From positions 186,001 to 250,000 of the forward strand of contig NZ_BARG01000052.1 in assembly GCF_000376565.1 (NCBI RefSeq): a stretch of DNA of 64,000 nt, given 5' to 3'. Numbering within the stretch: position 1 is the stretch's first letter; each line of letters begins with the position of its first letter. The notes beneath the pieces were generated by a model, which saw nothing but the letters and a program-made list of their open reading frames with translations, was not told where the DNA came from and searched no databases. The position numbers and the translations under genes were made by a program. The stretch comes from Streptomyces hokutonensis. GTDB lineage: Bacteria > Actinomycetota > Actinomycetes > Streptomycetales > Streptomycetaceae. Of this stretch, positions 44,113 to 52,486 are shown one piece after another.

Positions 44113-45487
44113 GGGGCTGCACCGCCGCACAGACGAGCCGCTTGTTCATGAACTCGCTGACTCCCGGGCCGAGTTCGCGGCCGAAGCCGGAACGCCCGAC
44201 GCCGCCGAAGGGCAGTTCGGGACCGTCCATGGACGGGGTGTTGATGTTCGCCATGCCGGTCTCCAGTCGCTCCGCGACGCGGCGCGCCCGCTCGGGATCG
44301 GCGCTGAAGACGGCGGCTCCGAGCCCGTACGGGGTGGAGTTGGCGAGTTCGACCGCGTGTTCGTCGTCCGTCACGCGGTGGACGACGGCCACCGGCCCGA
44401 AGAGCTCCTCGTGCCAGGCCCGCATGTCCTCGGTGACGTCCACCAGGACGGCGGGGGAGAAGCGGGCCGACCGGTCAGGTGCCAGGACACCGCCGGCGAG
44501 CAGGCGGGCGCCCTTGGCGACGGCGTCCCCGACCTGGGCCGCGAGGTGTTCCGCCGCCGCGCGGGAGGCCAACGGAGGATGTACGGCGGTGTCGACGGCA
44601 TCGGCCTCGGCGACGAGCGCGGTCACGAACTCGTCGTAGATGTCGGCCATCATGAGGATGCGTTTGTTCGAGGTGCAGGCCTGCCCGTTGTTGTGAATGC
44701 GGGTTCGCCAGGCCAGAGTTGCCGCAGTCGTCACGTCGGGGGAGTCCAGCACGATGAACGGGTCCGAGCCGCCGAGTTCGAGCACGCACTTCTTCAGGTG
44801 CCGGCCCGCCGCCGCGGCGACGACCGAGCCCGCACGTTCGGAGCCCGTGAGCGACACACCCTGCACCCGGGGATCCGCGATGACGGCCTCGATCTGTGCG
44901 TGCGTGGCGAAGACGTTGAGGTAGGCCCCGTACGGCAGCCCTGCGTCGAGGAACACTTCCTCAAGCGCGCGGGCGGTGAGCGGGACCGACTCGGCGTGCT
45001 TGACGATCACGGTGTTGCCCAGCACGAGATTCGGGACGGCGAAGCGGGCGACCTGGTAGCAGGGGTAGTTCCAGGGCATGACGCCCAGCACGGGGCCGAT
45101 CGGGCGGGACTGCACGACCGCGCGGCCTTCGCCGTGGGGCGCGAGTTCCTCGTCGGCGAGCAAAGCGGGGCCCTGGTCTGCGTAGTAATCGAAGATCGAC
45201 GCGCAGTACTCGATCTCGTCGATGCCTTCGGAGAGCGGCTTGCCCATCTCCAGCCGCATGGTCGCGGCCAGTTCGTCGGAGCGTCGTAGGAGTGCTGCGC
45301 CCGCGCGGCGGACGAGATCCACGCGTTCGGCGACGGTGCGCTCCCGCCAGCCGAGGTACGCCGCGTGCGAGGCGTCCAGGATTTCGGCGACCTCGGTATC
45401 GGTGGCGTAGGGGAAGGAGCGGACCGGTTCACCGGTCGCGGGATCGACGACCTGATAGGCGGGCTGCCCCGCGCCATGCAGGGTCAT
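44105..45487 (-). CDS. NAD(P)-dependent aldehyde dehydrogenase
   Basis: 460 residues. Catalytic Cys in HNNGQACTSNKRI and the general-base Glu in LELGGSDPF; GMPWNYPCYQVARF and NTVIVKHAESVP cover the cofactor region; ending SGFGRELGPGVSEFMNKRLV. The closest pattern is the succinate-semialdehyde/aminobutyraldehyde type, but specificity cannot be assigned. Two in-frame starts, TTG 45493 and ATG 45487; the ATG is preferred. It lies 43 bp after the APC permease gene and overlaps the acyl-CoA synthetase gene. It should oxidise the aldehyde produced by the divergent amine oxidase. Confidence 0.92.
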   Translation of the reverse strand: MTLHGAGQPAYQVVDPATGEPVRSFPYATDTEVAEILDASHAAYLGWRERTVAERVDLVRRAGAALLRRSDELAATMRLEMGKPLSEGIDEIEYCASIFDYYADQGPALLADEELAPHGEGRAVVQSRPIGPVLGVMPWNYPCYQVARFAVPNLVLGNTVIVKHAESVPLTARALEEVFLDAGLPYGAYLNVFATHAQIEAVIADPRVQGVSLTGSERAGSVVAAAAGRHLKKCVLELGGSDPFIVLDSPDVTTAATLAWRTRIHNNGQACTSNKRILMMADIYDEFVTALVAEADAVDTAVHPPLASRAAAEHLAAQVGDAVAKGARLLAGGVLAPDRSARFSPAVLVDVTEDMRAWHEELFGPVAVVHRVTDDEHAVELANSTPYGLGAAVFSADPERARRVAERLETGMANINTPSMDGPELPFGGVGRSGFGRELGPGVSEFMNKRLVCAAVQPHV

Positions 45488-45529
45488 GAGCAATCAACCT
45501 CGAGGGCTCGTAGGGTGGAGGGGTCGAAC

Positions 45530-47068
45530 TCAGGCCTGGGCCACGGGAGTTGACCGACGTGTGAAGAACGTCGGATACAGGCGTCGGCAGATCAACAGGG
45601 CGAGCAGTCCCAGCAGGACCGTCCCGGTGCCGATCACGAACGTGCCGCCGACGCGGGATCCCGAGGAGAACGGGAGGGTCCAGCTCGTACCGCTGTTGAT
45701 CGGGTCCCAGGCCTGCACCAGGCTCCAGGCACCCGCGCCGAGCAGGACGATCCCGCCGATCGCGGGCAGGACGACGGTCAGCCAGAGGTCCGCCGCCTTG
45801 GCGCGCGGCCCGGCGCGGTGCACCCAGGCCGACGTGAGCCCGGTGAGGCCGTAGTAGAAGGCGATCAGCACCCCGCAGGCGGACACCGCGTCGCCGAGGA
45901 CGAGGCCGTGGCCGAGGAAGTTCAGCGCGACGTACACCACCGCGCCGATGACCCCGACCGCGATCGTGCCCACGTGCGGGATGCGGAAGCGCGGGTGCAC
46001 CCGGGCCAGCGCGCGCGGGAGCGCGCCCTGGTCGCCCATCGACAGCATCGTGCGGCTCAGGGTCAGTACGGTCGTCTCCGTCGAGGCGGCGGCCGAGGTG
46101 AGGACCATGAGGATCAGCAGGTGCCACAACACCGAGCCGAAACCGCTCGACCCGAACACGGCGGTGCCGAAACCGTAGAGGACGTCCCCGGAGTTGTCCG
46201 GGTTGTTCAGGCCGATCCCGGAGTCGCCGACGCCGGCGAAGGAGATCGCGGCGAACGTGGCGAGGAGGTACAGCAACACCAGCAGCACCGTGGACCAGGT
46301 CGCGGCGCGGCCCGGGACGCGGTGCCGGTCGGCGGTCTCCTCGTTGACGGTGAGCGCCGTCTCCCAACCCCAGTAGATGAACAGCATCAGCACCAGCGCG
46401 CTGACGAACGCGCTCAGGGACGCGCCCTCGAACGGGTTGAGCCAGGACAGGCTCGGACGCCGGGTCCCGGTCGGCGCGGAGCCGGCGTACACCTTGACGA
46501 GCGCGACGACGGACAGGACCACGAGCATCCCGAACTCCAGGAAAAGCAGGGCGCGTTGGACCGCCGCCGCGATCTCGATACCGCGGTAGCAGACGAGGGT
46601 CATCAGCGCGAGCCAGCCGAGTCCGGCGAGGAGCACCCGCCAGTTCGCCGGATCGGAACCGATGTTCTCGGCGCCCGCCAGCAGGAACACGTACTGTCCG
46701 GCGACCTGCGCGAGGCTGCCGATCACGAGGACGAAGGACGCGATGATCGCCCAGCCGCCGAGGAAGCCGAGGCTCGGGTTCAGGGAGCGGGTGGCCCAGG
46801 TGAAGATCGTGCCGCAGTCCGGATCGCGGCGGTTGAGCGCGGCGTAGCCGAAGGAGACGAACAGGATCGGGACGAAGGCGAGCACCACGACGGCCGGGGC
46901 CTGGAAGCCGACGTAGCCGACGACGAACGCCAGCGTGGCGGTGAGGCTGTAGGCGGGCGCGGCGGATGCCACGGCGAGGATCAGGCTGGTGGCCATGGAG
47001 AGCGCGCCGGAGCGCAGGCCTTTGTCCGTCTGGACCTCGCGCACGTCGAGTTGCGAATCTGAGGTCAT
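45530..47068 (-). CDS. APC-superfamily amino acid/amine permease
   Basis: 512 residues with 12 predicted helices. The N-terminal part (LRSGALSMATSLILAVASAAPAYS) and the charge-bearing loops WGWETALTVNEETADRHRVPGRAA and ALPRALARVHPRFRIPHVG are typical of APC transporters for amino acids and polyamines, coupled to protons. ATG 47068 follows GGGAG with 5-nt spacing; a GTG 6 bp upstream is possible. First gene of the five-gene minus-strand catabolic operon and divergent from the amine oxidase gene. Two TGACT/AGTCA dyads lie in the shared promoter region. Confidence 0.92.
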   Translation of the reverse strand: MTSDSQLDVREVQTDKGLRSGALSMATSLILAVASAAPAYSLTATLAFVVGYVGFQAPAVVVLAFVPILFVSFGYAALNRRDPDCGTIFTWATRSLNPSLGFLGGWAIIASFVLVIGSLAQVAGQYVFLLAGAENIGSDPANWRVLLAGLGWLALMTLVCYRGIEIAAAVQRALLFLEFGMLVVLSVVALVKVYAGSAPTGTRRPSLSWLNPFEGASLSAFVSALVLMLFIYWGWETALTVNEETADRHRVPGRAATWSTVLLVLLYLLATFAAISFAGVGDSGIGLNNPDNSGDVLYGFGTAVFGSSGFGSVLWHLLILMVLTSAAASTETTVLTLSRTMLSMGDQGALPRALARVHPRFRIPHVGTIAVGVIGAVVYVALNFLGHGLVLGDAVSACGVLIAFYYGLTGLTSAWVHRAGPRAKAADLWLTVVLPAIGGIVLLGAGAWSLVQAWDPINSGTSWTLPFSSGSRVGGTFVIGTGTVLLGLLALLICRRLYPTFFTRRSTPVAQA

Positions 47069-47115
47069 TGCCACTCCCGATCTATTGGTCTACGGGTACC
47101 GACAAGAAAACGCAA

Positions 47116-47133
47116 TGACTGATTGGCGAGTCA
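47116..47133. promoter_or_regulatory. Operator candidate TGACT-N8-AGTCA
   Basis: Perfect 5-bp inverted arms (47116-47120 and 47129-47133) sharing the core TGACTGAT with the second site 73 bp away, in the divergent promoter of the permease and amine oxidase genes. It lies 48-65 bp before the permease start. Confidence 0.5.
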
Positions 47134-47190
47134 GACTGGCTGCGGCGGAAGGTGCTGTCAAGACCTCGATCGCAATTTTGTGGGATGTAT

Positions 47191-47204
47191 TGACTGATGA
47201 GTCA
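47191..47204. promoter_or_regulatory. Operator candidate TGACT-N4-AGTCA
   Basis: TGACTGATGAGTCA, the second related dyad, 23-36 bp before the preferred GTG of the amine oxidase. The two dyad centres are 73 bp apart, about seven helical turns, so two bound dimers could interact. Confidence 0.5.
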
Positions 47205-47226
47205 GTGTTGCGGCACGGTGGCCGGC

Positions 47227-48621
47227 GTGACAGCACTCGAGACTTCTGCCGTCGATACCGAGGTCGTCGTCGTGGGCGCCGGATACGCGGGACTGAGCAC
47301 CGCGTGGCGGCTGGCCGACGCGGGGGTCGACGTCGTCGTACTGGAGGCCGCCGACCGTGTGGGCGGCCGTGTGTTCAGCCAGGTGAGCCCGTCGGGCGTG
47401 CGCATCGACCACGGAGGACAGTGGATCGGGCCCGGCCAGCGACGGTTCCACGCGCTCGCGGATCGCTTCGGCTGCCGGACGTTCCCGACCTGGGAGACCG
47501 GTCGGCACGTCGAGATCCGCGCCGACGGTACCCGCGTCGACTACGCGGGTGGCGCGCCGGACAGTGGCCCGGGCATCGAGGAGTACGAACGCGTCACCGC
47601 CCTGCTCGACGACCTCGCCCGTACTGTCGTCCTCGAACAGCCTTGGTCCACCCCGCGGTTCGCGGAGTTCGACGCCCTGTCGGCCGAGGACTTCTTCCGC
47701 GCGCAGACGGCCGACGAGGACGCCCTGGCGCGGCTGGCGCTCGCGATCCAGGGCGTGTGGTGCGCCGAACCGCGTGAGATCTCCTTTTTCCACGTGCTGT
47801 TCTACCTGGCCTCCGGCGGCGGCTACGAACAGCTGATGGAGACCCGCGGCTGCGCCCAGGACGCCCGCTTCTCCGACGGGGCGGACGCGGTGGCCCACGC
47901 GCTCGCGAAGTCGCTCGGCGGGCGGGTCCGGCTCGGCGAACCGGTGCTGTCCCTGCGCCAGACCGCGCACGGAGTCGAGGCGTGCACCGGCCACACCGTC
48001 GTCCGCGCGCGGCGAGCCGTCGTCGCCGTGCCCCCGGCGGCGGTCGAACGGATCGCGTTCGACCCGGTGCTCCCCGCCGGGCGGCGCGGCTGGGTACGCC
48101 ACTCGCCCATGGGACGGGTCGCCAAGGTGCACGCCGTCTATGAGGAACCCTTCTGGCGCGCGGCCGGACGTTCCGGCATCGCGACGCTCTACGGCGAGAG
48201 CCCGGTCGGCGTCGTCTTCGACAACTCCCCGGAGGACGCCTCGCGCGGCGTGCTCGTCGCGTTCGTCTACGGCGACCGGCTCGACCGCTGGTCCGCCGGA
48301 ACCGACACCGAGCGCCGCCGCGAAGTACTGGCTGCACTGTCCGCGGTGGCCGGGCCCGAGGCCGGAGTGCCCGTCGACTACGTCGAGAGGATCTGGCCCC
48401 GGATGGGCTGGACCATCGGCGGCTACGAGTGCTTCGTGACCCCGGGCGGCTGGACCCGGCACGGCAGGGACGGCTGGCGGGAGCCGTCCGGGCTCGTCCA
48501 CTGGGCGGGGACCGAGACCGCCTCGGTGTGGAACGGCTACATCGACGGGGCGATCTCGTCGGGCGAGCGGGCCGCGGCCGAGGTGATCAGCGCCCTGACG
48601 GCCGTCGCCCACCCGGGGTGA
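47227..48621 (+). CDS. FAD-dependent amine oxidase (flavin monoamine oxidase family)
   Basis: 464 residues from GTG 47227 (ATG 47197 would add ten residues and overlap the dyad). Dinucleotide-binding motif VVVVGAGYAGLSTAWRLADAG with GGRV following; C-terminal FAD motif with GYECFVTPGG and HWAGTETASVWNGYIDGAISSGERAA. The family removes the amine group of primary amines or polyamines to give aldehyde, ammonia and H2O2. Together with the divergent permease and aldehyde dehydrogenase it forms an amine-to-acid route. The preferred substrate (putrescine, phenylethylamine, tyramine) cannot be read from sequence. FAD is probably non-covalent, as the usual attachment Cys region is absent. Confidence 0.9.
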   Translation: MTALETSAVDTEVVVVGAGYAGLSTAWRLADAGVDVVVLEAADRVGGRVFSQVSPSGVRIDHGGQWIGPGQRRFHALADRFGCRTFPTWETGRHVEIRADGTRVDYAGGAPDSGPGIEEYERVTALLDDLARTVVLEQPWSTPRFAEFDALSAEDFFRAQTADEDALARLALAIQGVWCAEPREISFFHVLFYLASGGGYEQLMETRGCAQDARFSDGADAVAHALAKSLGGRVRLGEPVLSLRQTAHGVEACTGHTVVRARRAVVAVPPAAVERIAFDPVLPAGRRGWVRHSPMGRVAKVHAVYEEPFWRAAGRSGIATLYGESPVGVVFDNSPEDASRGVLVAFVYGDRLDRWSAGTDTERRREVLAALSAVAGPEAGVPVDYVERIWPRMGWTIGGYECFVTPGGWTRHGRDGWREPSGLVHWAGTETASVWNGYIDGAISSGERAAAEVISALTAVAHPG

Positions 48622-48676
48622 ACCGCGTTGCCCGAAATCCGGGGTGAACACCCTTGCCTGACATACTGACCGGGTT

Positions 48677-49543
48677 ATGACCAGCATCGAAGAGCGGCCG
48701 GCCGCGACCGCCGCCGATCTGCCGGAACGCGTCCGTACGGCGATCCGGGCCGCCGCCGTCTCCCAGCGCGAACTCGCCCACCGGATCGGCATGGACCCGA
48801 CCGCCCTGTCCAAGGCGCTGCGCGGGACGCGGCGGCTGCGCGACGAGGAGATCGCCGCGATCGCGAAGGCCTGCGGGGTGTCCGTGGCGTATCTCGTCGA
48901 GGGTGTCGGTCCGGAGCCCGTGCTCCCGCCCGACACCGGACGGGACCGGGCGCAGCCGGTGACGGCACAGGAACGGCGGGACCAGATCCTGGAGGCCGCG
49001 ACCGTCCTCATCGCCCGCCGCGGCTACCACAACGTGCGCGTCTCCGACATCGCCCGCTACTGCGGGACCAGCACGGCGACGGTGCACTACCACTTCCCCA
49101 GCAAGGAAGCCACGCTGCACGCGGCGCTCGAGTACTACGCCCAGCGGTTCCGCACCCGGCTCGACGAGGAGTTCGGCCGGGCGACCTCCGCGCGGGACAA
49201 GCTGCGCCGCCTCATCGAGGTCCAACTCCCGCTCACCGCCGACGACATCGACGAGTGGTCGGTGTGGATCCAGTTCTGGAACCAGGCGATGCTGGAACCC
49301 GGGCTGCGGTCCGCGCAGCGGCGGATCTACTCCGGCTGGTACCGGGTCGTGGTGGACCTGCTGCACGAGTGCCGGTCCGAGGGCCTGGCGCCGGAGGCCG
49401 ACGTCGAGGCCCTCGCCGACCGGTTCACCGCGATGGTCGACGGCCTGGCGATGCAGATCCTCGCCGGCTCGACCGAGATGCGGCCGGACCGCATGCGCTC
49501 ACTCCTGCTGCGGGCCTTCGAACCGCACCTCGATCTGACCTGA
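48677..49543 (+). CDS. Regulator with two DNA-binding domains: XRE helix-turn-helix fused to TetR
   Basis: 288 residues. Residues about 15-80 form an XRE/Cro-type helix-turn-helix (VSQRELAHRIGMDPTALSKAL, then GVSVAYLVEG); about 95-150 is a TetR N-terminal domain (ERRDQILEAATVLIARRGYHNVRVSDIARYCGTSTATVHYHFPSKEA), followed by a TetR-type ligand/dimer domain. Tandem XRE-TetR proteins are a known actinobacterial arrangement but uncommon. It lies 55 bp after the amine oxidase gene on the same strand and is the likely regulator of both directions of the cluster. The dyads at 47116 and 47191 are candidate targets. ATG 48677 follows GGGTT; no strong ribosome site is seen. Confidence 0.9.
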   Translation: MTSIEERPAATAADLPERVRTAIRAAAVSQRELAHRIGMDPTALSKALRGTRRLRDEEIAAIAKACGVSVAYLVEGVGPEPVLPPDTGRDRAQPVTAQERRDQILEAATVLIARRGYHNVRVSDIARYCGTSTATVHYHFPSKEATLHAALEYYAQRFRTRLDEEFGRATSARDKLRRLIEVQLPLTADDIDEWSVWIQFWNQAMLEPGLRSAQRRIYSGWYRVVVDLLHECRSEGLAPEADVEALADRFTAMVDGLAMQILAGSTEMRPDRMRSLLLRAFEPHLDLT

Positions 49544-49578
49544 CCTCACCGATCGGCCTGGGGCACCGGCGATCTGTA

Positions 49579-49599
49579 CGAGCTTCAGAGTGAAGCTCG
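49579..49599. terminator. Bidirectional terminator
   Basis: CGAGCTTCA-GAG-TGAAGCTCG is a perfect 9-bp stem with a 3-nt loop between the convergent XRE-TetR and DUF574 genes. Confidence 0.85.
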
Positions 49600-49604
49600 G
49601 GGTG

Positions 49605-50420
49605 TCACGGCTTCCGGGCGAGGCCGCCGTGCTCGCCGATCTGTTCCGGAGCCGGGGACGTGGACTCCGGGCGCCAGAGGGGAACCGAGACCACCCCCGG
49701 GTCCACCAGCTCCAGACCGTCGAAGTACGCCGTGATCTCGTCGACGGTGCGCAGGTTGTAGGGAACGGCACCGCTCTCGTTGTAGGCGTCCTGGGCCTGC
49801 TCGAAGACCGGGTCGATGCCCCGCGAACCGTCGTTGATGGAGAGGTAACTCCCGGACGGCAGCGCGTCCATCAGGCGGGTGACGATGGAGAGCGCCTGGT
49901 CGTGGGTGGCGACGTGGCCAAGGATGTTGCTGAGGATGAGGGCGGTCGGCTTGCTGAGGTCCAGGGTCTTGGCGGCTTCCGCCAGGATGCGGTCCGGGTC
50001 CGTCACGTTGGCGTCCACGTAGGCGGTCACGCCTTCCGGCGTGGAGTAGAGCAGCGCGTGGGCGTGCGCGAGGACCATCGGATCGTTGTCGACGTAGACG
50101 ATCCGGGCCTCGGGGGCGATCCGCTGGGCGACCTGATGGGTGTTGTCAGCGGTCGGCAGACCGGTGCCCACGTCCAGGAACTGGCGGATGCCCGCCTCGG
50201 AGACCAGGTACGTGATGTTGCGGCGCAGGAAGGCGCGGCTGCTGCGGGCGATGGTGACGATGCCGGGGAACACGGCGGTGTACGCGTCCCCGGCCTCCTC
50301 GTCGACGGGGTAGTTGTCCTTGCCGCCCAGCCAGTAGTTCCAGATCCGGGCCGAGTGCGGCACCGATGTGTCGATCTTCTGCTGTGCGGCCGGTCCGGGC
50401 GTCATTGCTTGGTCTGGCAT
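49605..50420 (-). CDS. DUF574-type S-adenosyl methyltransferase
   Basis: 271 residues. The sequence follows the DUF574/methyltransf_19 pattern abundant in Streptomyces: HSARIWNYWLGGKDNYPVDEEAG, FLDVGTGLPTADNTHQVAQ, ARIVYVDNDPMVLAHAHALL, LILSNILGHV. This family has expanded greatly in actinobacteria and substrates are mostly unknown. ATG 50420 has a weak GAAGGA upstream. Isolated from other methyltransferase or biosynthetic genes. A long intergenic of 122 bp separates it from the sigma-associated gene. Confidence 0.9.
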   Translation of the reverse strand: MPDQAMTPGPAAQQKIDTSVPHSARIWNYWLGGKDNYPVDEEAGDAYTAVFPGIVTIARSSRAFLRRNITYLVSEAGIRQFLDVGTGLPTADNTHQVAQRIAPEARIVYVDNDPMVLAHAHALLYSTPEGVTAYVDANVTDPDRILAEAAKTLDLSKPTALILSNILGHVATHDQALSIVTRLMDALPSGSYLSINDGSRGIDPVFEQAQDAYNESGAVPYNLRTVDEITAYFDGLELVDPGVVSVPLWRPESTSPAPEQIGEHGGLARKP

Positions 50421-50542
50421 GGGTAGCGTTCGTCCTTCAGCCGAGGTGTGCGGTGTCCGCCGCTCAACCTACGTCCCAACGGCACGGCCGCGTAAGCCAG
50501 TTCGTCTCTCCGGAGCAATCGAGTACTGGTGCGCACGCATCC

Positions 50543-51226
50543 TCACTTGTGGGTTCCCAGACGGAGGGCCAGGCTGTGGGCGGATTCGCTGGTGAGCCCA
50601 CCGACGACGCCGAAGCGGCCTTCGGTGAGAGGGGCGGCTACGTAGGCCGTGTCGCGGATCTTGCCGTCGATGAGGACGGCCAGTTCGTTGCGCGGGGCCG
50701 GGGCCGTGGCGAGGGTGCCGGTGAGGTCGGCGAGGCGGGTCCGGTCCGCGGAGTTCAGGGTCACCACGACCTCCCACTCGCCGGCGCTGCTGAGGGCCTT
50801 CGCGGAGACGGCACGCACGTCGGTCATCCCGCGTGCCCGGTCGACCTGGACGCAGGACGCCGGGCTGGCCGCGGGCAGCCGCAAGGTGTAGCCGCCGCTG
50901 CCGGCGGCGCAGGCGTGCTCCGTGACGGACGTGACCGGCAGGAGGGAGATCCTGGCCGCCTGCTCGGCGTTCCCGACGCCTCCTACGGCGGGCCGCACCT
51001 GGTGCGCGCCCCAGGTCCCGCCGTCCGCGACGGCGATCCCGGCGGTGGCGATCGCGGCGACGGCGATGACTCCCGCCCCGGCGCGGGCCAGCCGCTGCCG
51101 CCGCCGGGCGACCCGCAACGCGTCGTCGGCCAGGGCGACCAGGTAAGGACCGGCGGCGTCGCCCCCGCTCTCTTGGACATGGGCGTGCAGGGCATGGTGC
51201 AGGGGGTGTTCGGTCGACTCGATCAT
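50543..51226 (-). CDS. Sigma-factor-linked membrane protein with SecD-like periplasmic domain
   Basis: 227 residues. After a 45-residue cytoplasmic start comes one hydrophobic helix (RAGAGVIAVAAIATAGIAVA), then an extracytoplasmic domain. The segment VVVTLNSADRTRLADLTGTLA, then RNELAVLIDGKIRDTAYVAAPLTEGRFGVVGGLTSESAHSLALRL closely follows the P1 head subdomain of SecD. It overlaps the sigma-factor gene by 4 bp, the usual place for an anti-sigma factor or signal sensor. No zinc-binding anti-sigma motif (HxxxCxxC) is seen in its N terminus, though short HPLHHALHAHVQES could be metal-binding. Role inferred: membrane sensor for the sigma factor. Confidence 0.7.
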   Translation of the reverse strand: MIESTEHPLHHALHAHVQESGGDAAGPYLVALADDALRVARRRQRLARAGAGVIAVAAIATAGIAVADGGTWGAHQVRPAVGGVGNAEQAARISLLPVTSVTEHACAAGSGGYTLRLPAASPASCVQVDRARGMTDVRAVSAKALSSAGEWEVVVTLNSADRTRLADLTGTLATAPAPRNELAVLIDGKIRDTAYVAAPLTEGRFGVVGGLTSESAHSLALRLGTHK

Positions 51227-51774
51227 GCGACGGTGCTCCTTCCGGAGGCAGGGGACGGGGAGGGAGCAGCCGCCTGTGCCGCCTCGGCGAAGGCGGAGCG
51301 GAGGGCTGTCAGGGCCTTGTGGGTCTGGCTGCGGACCGTGCCTTGGGAGATGCCCAGGATCTCGGCGATCTCGGGGTCCGGCAGATCCTCGAAGTAGCGC
51401 AGCACGATCACCGCGCGCTGACGCTTGGGCAGACGCCGTAGCGCGGCCATGATGTCCTGCCGCTGGACCACGGTGTCGGCCCAGTCGGCGGCCTGCGCGG
51501 GCGGCTCGGGCAGTGTGTCGGTGACGGTCTCCTTGCCCCAACTGAGCAGTCGGAAGCGGTCTATCTGGGCGTGGTAGATCGCCCGGCGCACATAGGTCTC
51601 CGGCTGCTGCCGGTCGCGTAGTCGCGACCAGCGCCGGGCGGTGGACGCGAGTGCGGTCTGGACCAGGTCGCGGCCCTGCTCCCAGTCCCCGGTCAGCAGG
51701 TAGGCCGTCTGCAGCAGCGATCTCGACCGTGCCGCCACGAACTCGCGGAACTCGCGTTCATCGTCGGCGTTCAA
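51223..51774 (-). CDS. SigE-family ECF RNA polymerase sigma factor
   Basis: 183 residues. Sigma region 2 (FVAARSRSLLQTAYLLTGDWEQGRDLVQTAL, then QQPETYVRRAIYHAQIDRF) and region 4 (ALRRLPKRQRAVIVLRYFEDLPDPEIAEILGISQGTVRSQTHKALTAL) are clear; there is no SnoaL or other extension. SigE-family ECFs are very common in Streptomyces. The start is TTG 51774, with GGGAGGG about 7 nt before it. Overlaps the following membrane protein gene by 4 bp (ATGA). Likely regulates stress or envelope functions through its linked protein. Confidence 0.92.
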   Translation of the reverse strand: MNADDEREFREFVAARSRSLLQTAYLLTGDWEQGRDLVQTALASTARRWSRLRDRQQPETYVRRAIYHAQIDRFRLLSWGKETVTDTLPEPPAQAADWADTVVQRQDIMAALRRLPKRQRAVIVLRYFEDLPDPEIAEILGISQGTVRSQTHKALTALRSAFAEAAQAAAPSPSPASGRSTVA

Positions 51775-51849
51775 AGTGCCCTCCCTTGTTCCCCCGTAAA
51801 GACGTGTACGGCAGGGGGTTCTACTGCCTTGCAGTTAGGACTTTTTTCG

Positions 51850-52314
51850 ACTGCGATGCTCCCGACGGCCGTCGGCGCCGACCGCACCACCGACAGCGTG
51901 CGGCTCGAGGCCGGCCGGTCCGGAACACCGGTGTGCTTCTCCTCGGCGCGACGATCGCCTCACTGGGGCAGCGGGCCTTGTGGTCCTCCGCCTTCACGCT
52001 GGTCAGCAATTTGTCCGGCAGGTGGAGACGGATCGAGGCAGGCGCGGCTGTCGAACGTGTTGTCCGCCGATGCCGCGCCCGCTGACCTCCGCGGGCGGTA
52101 CATGGCCGTCTTCCCGTACTGCTTCGCGATCGCGACAGTCGTGGCCCCACTGCTGTTCCCCGTTCTGTTCGAGGTGTCGAGCGCGGCCCCATGGCTTGTC
52201 CTCGCGGCGCTCGCACTCCTGACGATTCCAGGCGTGCCGACCCTTGCTCCCCGTCTGCCGCAGTCCGCGCCGGCCGTAGCCGAAGGTCCTGAGAAGCCGA
52301 GGGGGAGGCGGTAG
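51850..52314 (+). pseudogene. Decayed MFS transporter, C-terminal part
   Basis: From about 52050 the frame ending at 52314 reads DLRGRYMAVFPYCFAIATVVAPLLFPVLFE and ends in a basic tail, the last helices of an MFS antiporter. Upstream, in a different frame, GVLLLGATIASLGQRALWSSAFTLVSNLSG (about 51940-52020) matches an earlier helix of such proteins. The helices expected between them and all upstream ones are missing, so the gene has a deletion and frameshift near 52030. Confidence 0.7.
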
Positions 52315-52486
52315 TTCGCAGCAGTGCTCGTGGGGGCCGTAGCCCGATCCAGGGCGGTCCGTGAGCTGTGGCTATCCTCACAAATCGTGCCTATAGGGCT
52401 TTTCCGTGGCACCGGTCACGTCACGGAACGGCCGCCTCGTCTACGTTCGCAGCTCTGTGCCCCCGCCCCCGAACCGCCGAGGCCCC

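Noticed and set aside
48587..49366. Minus-strand open frame opposite the XRE-TetR gene
   Set aside because: Shadow of a confident gene with two recognised DNA-binding domains.
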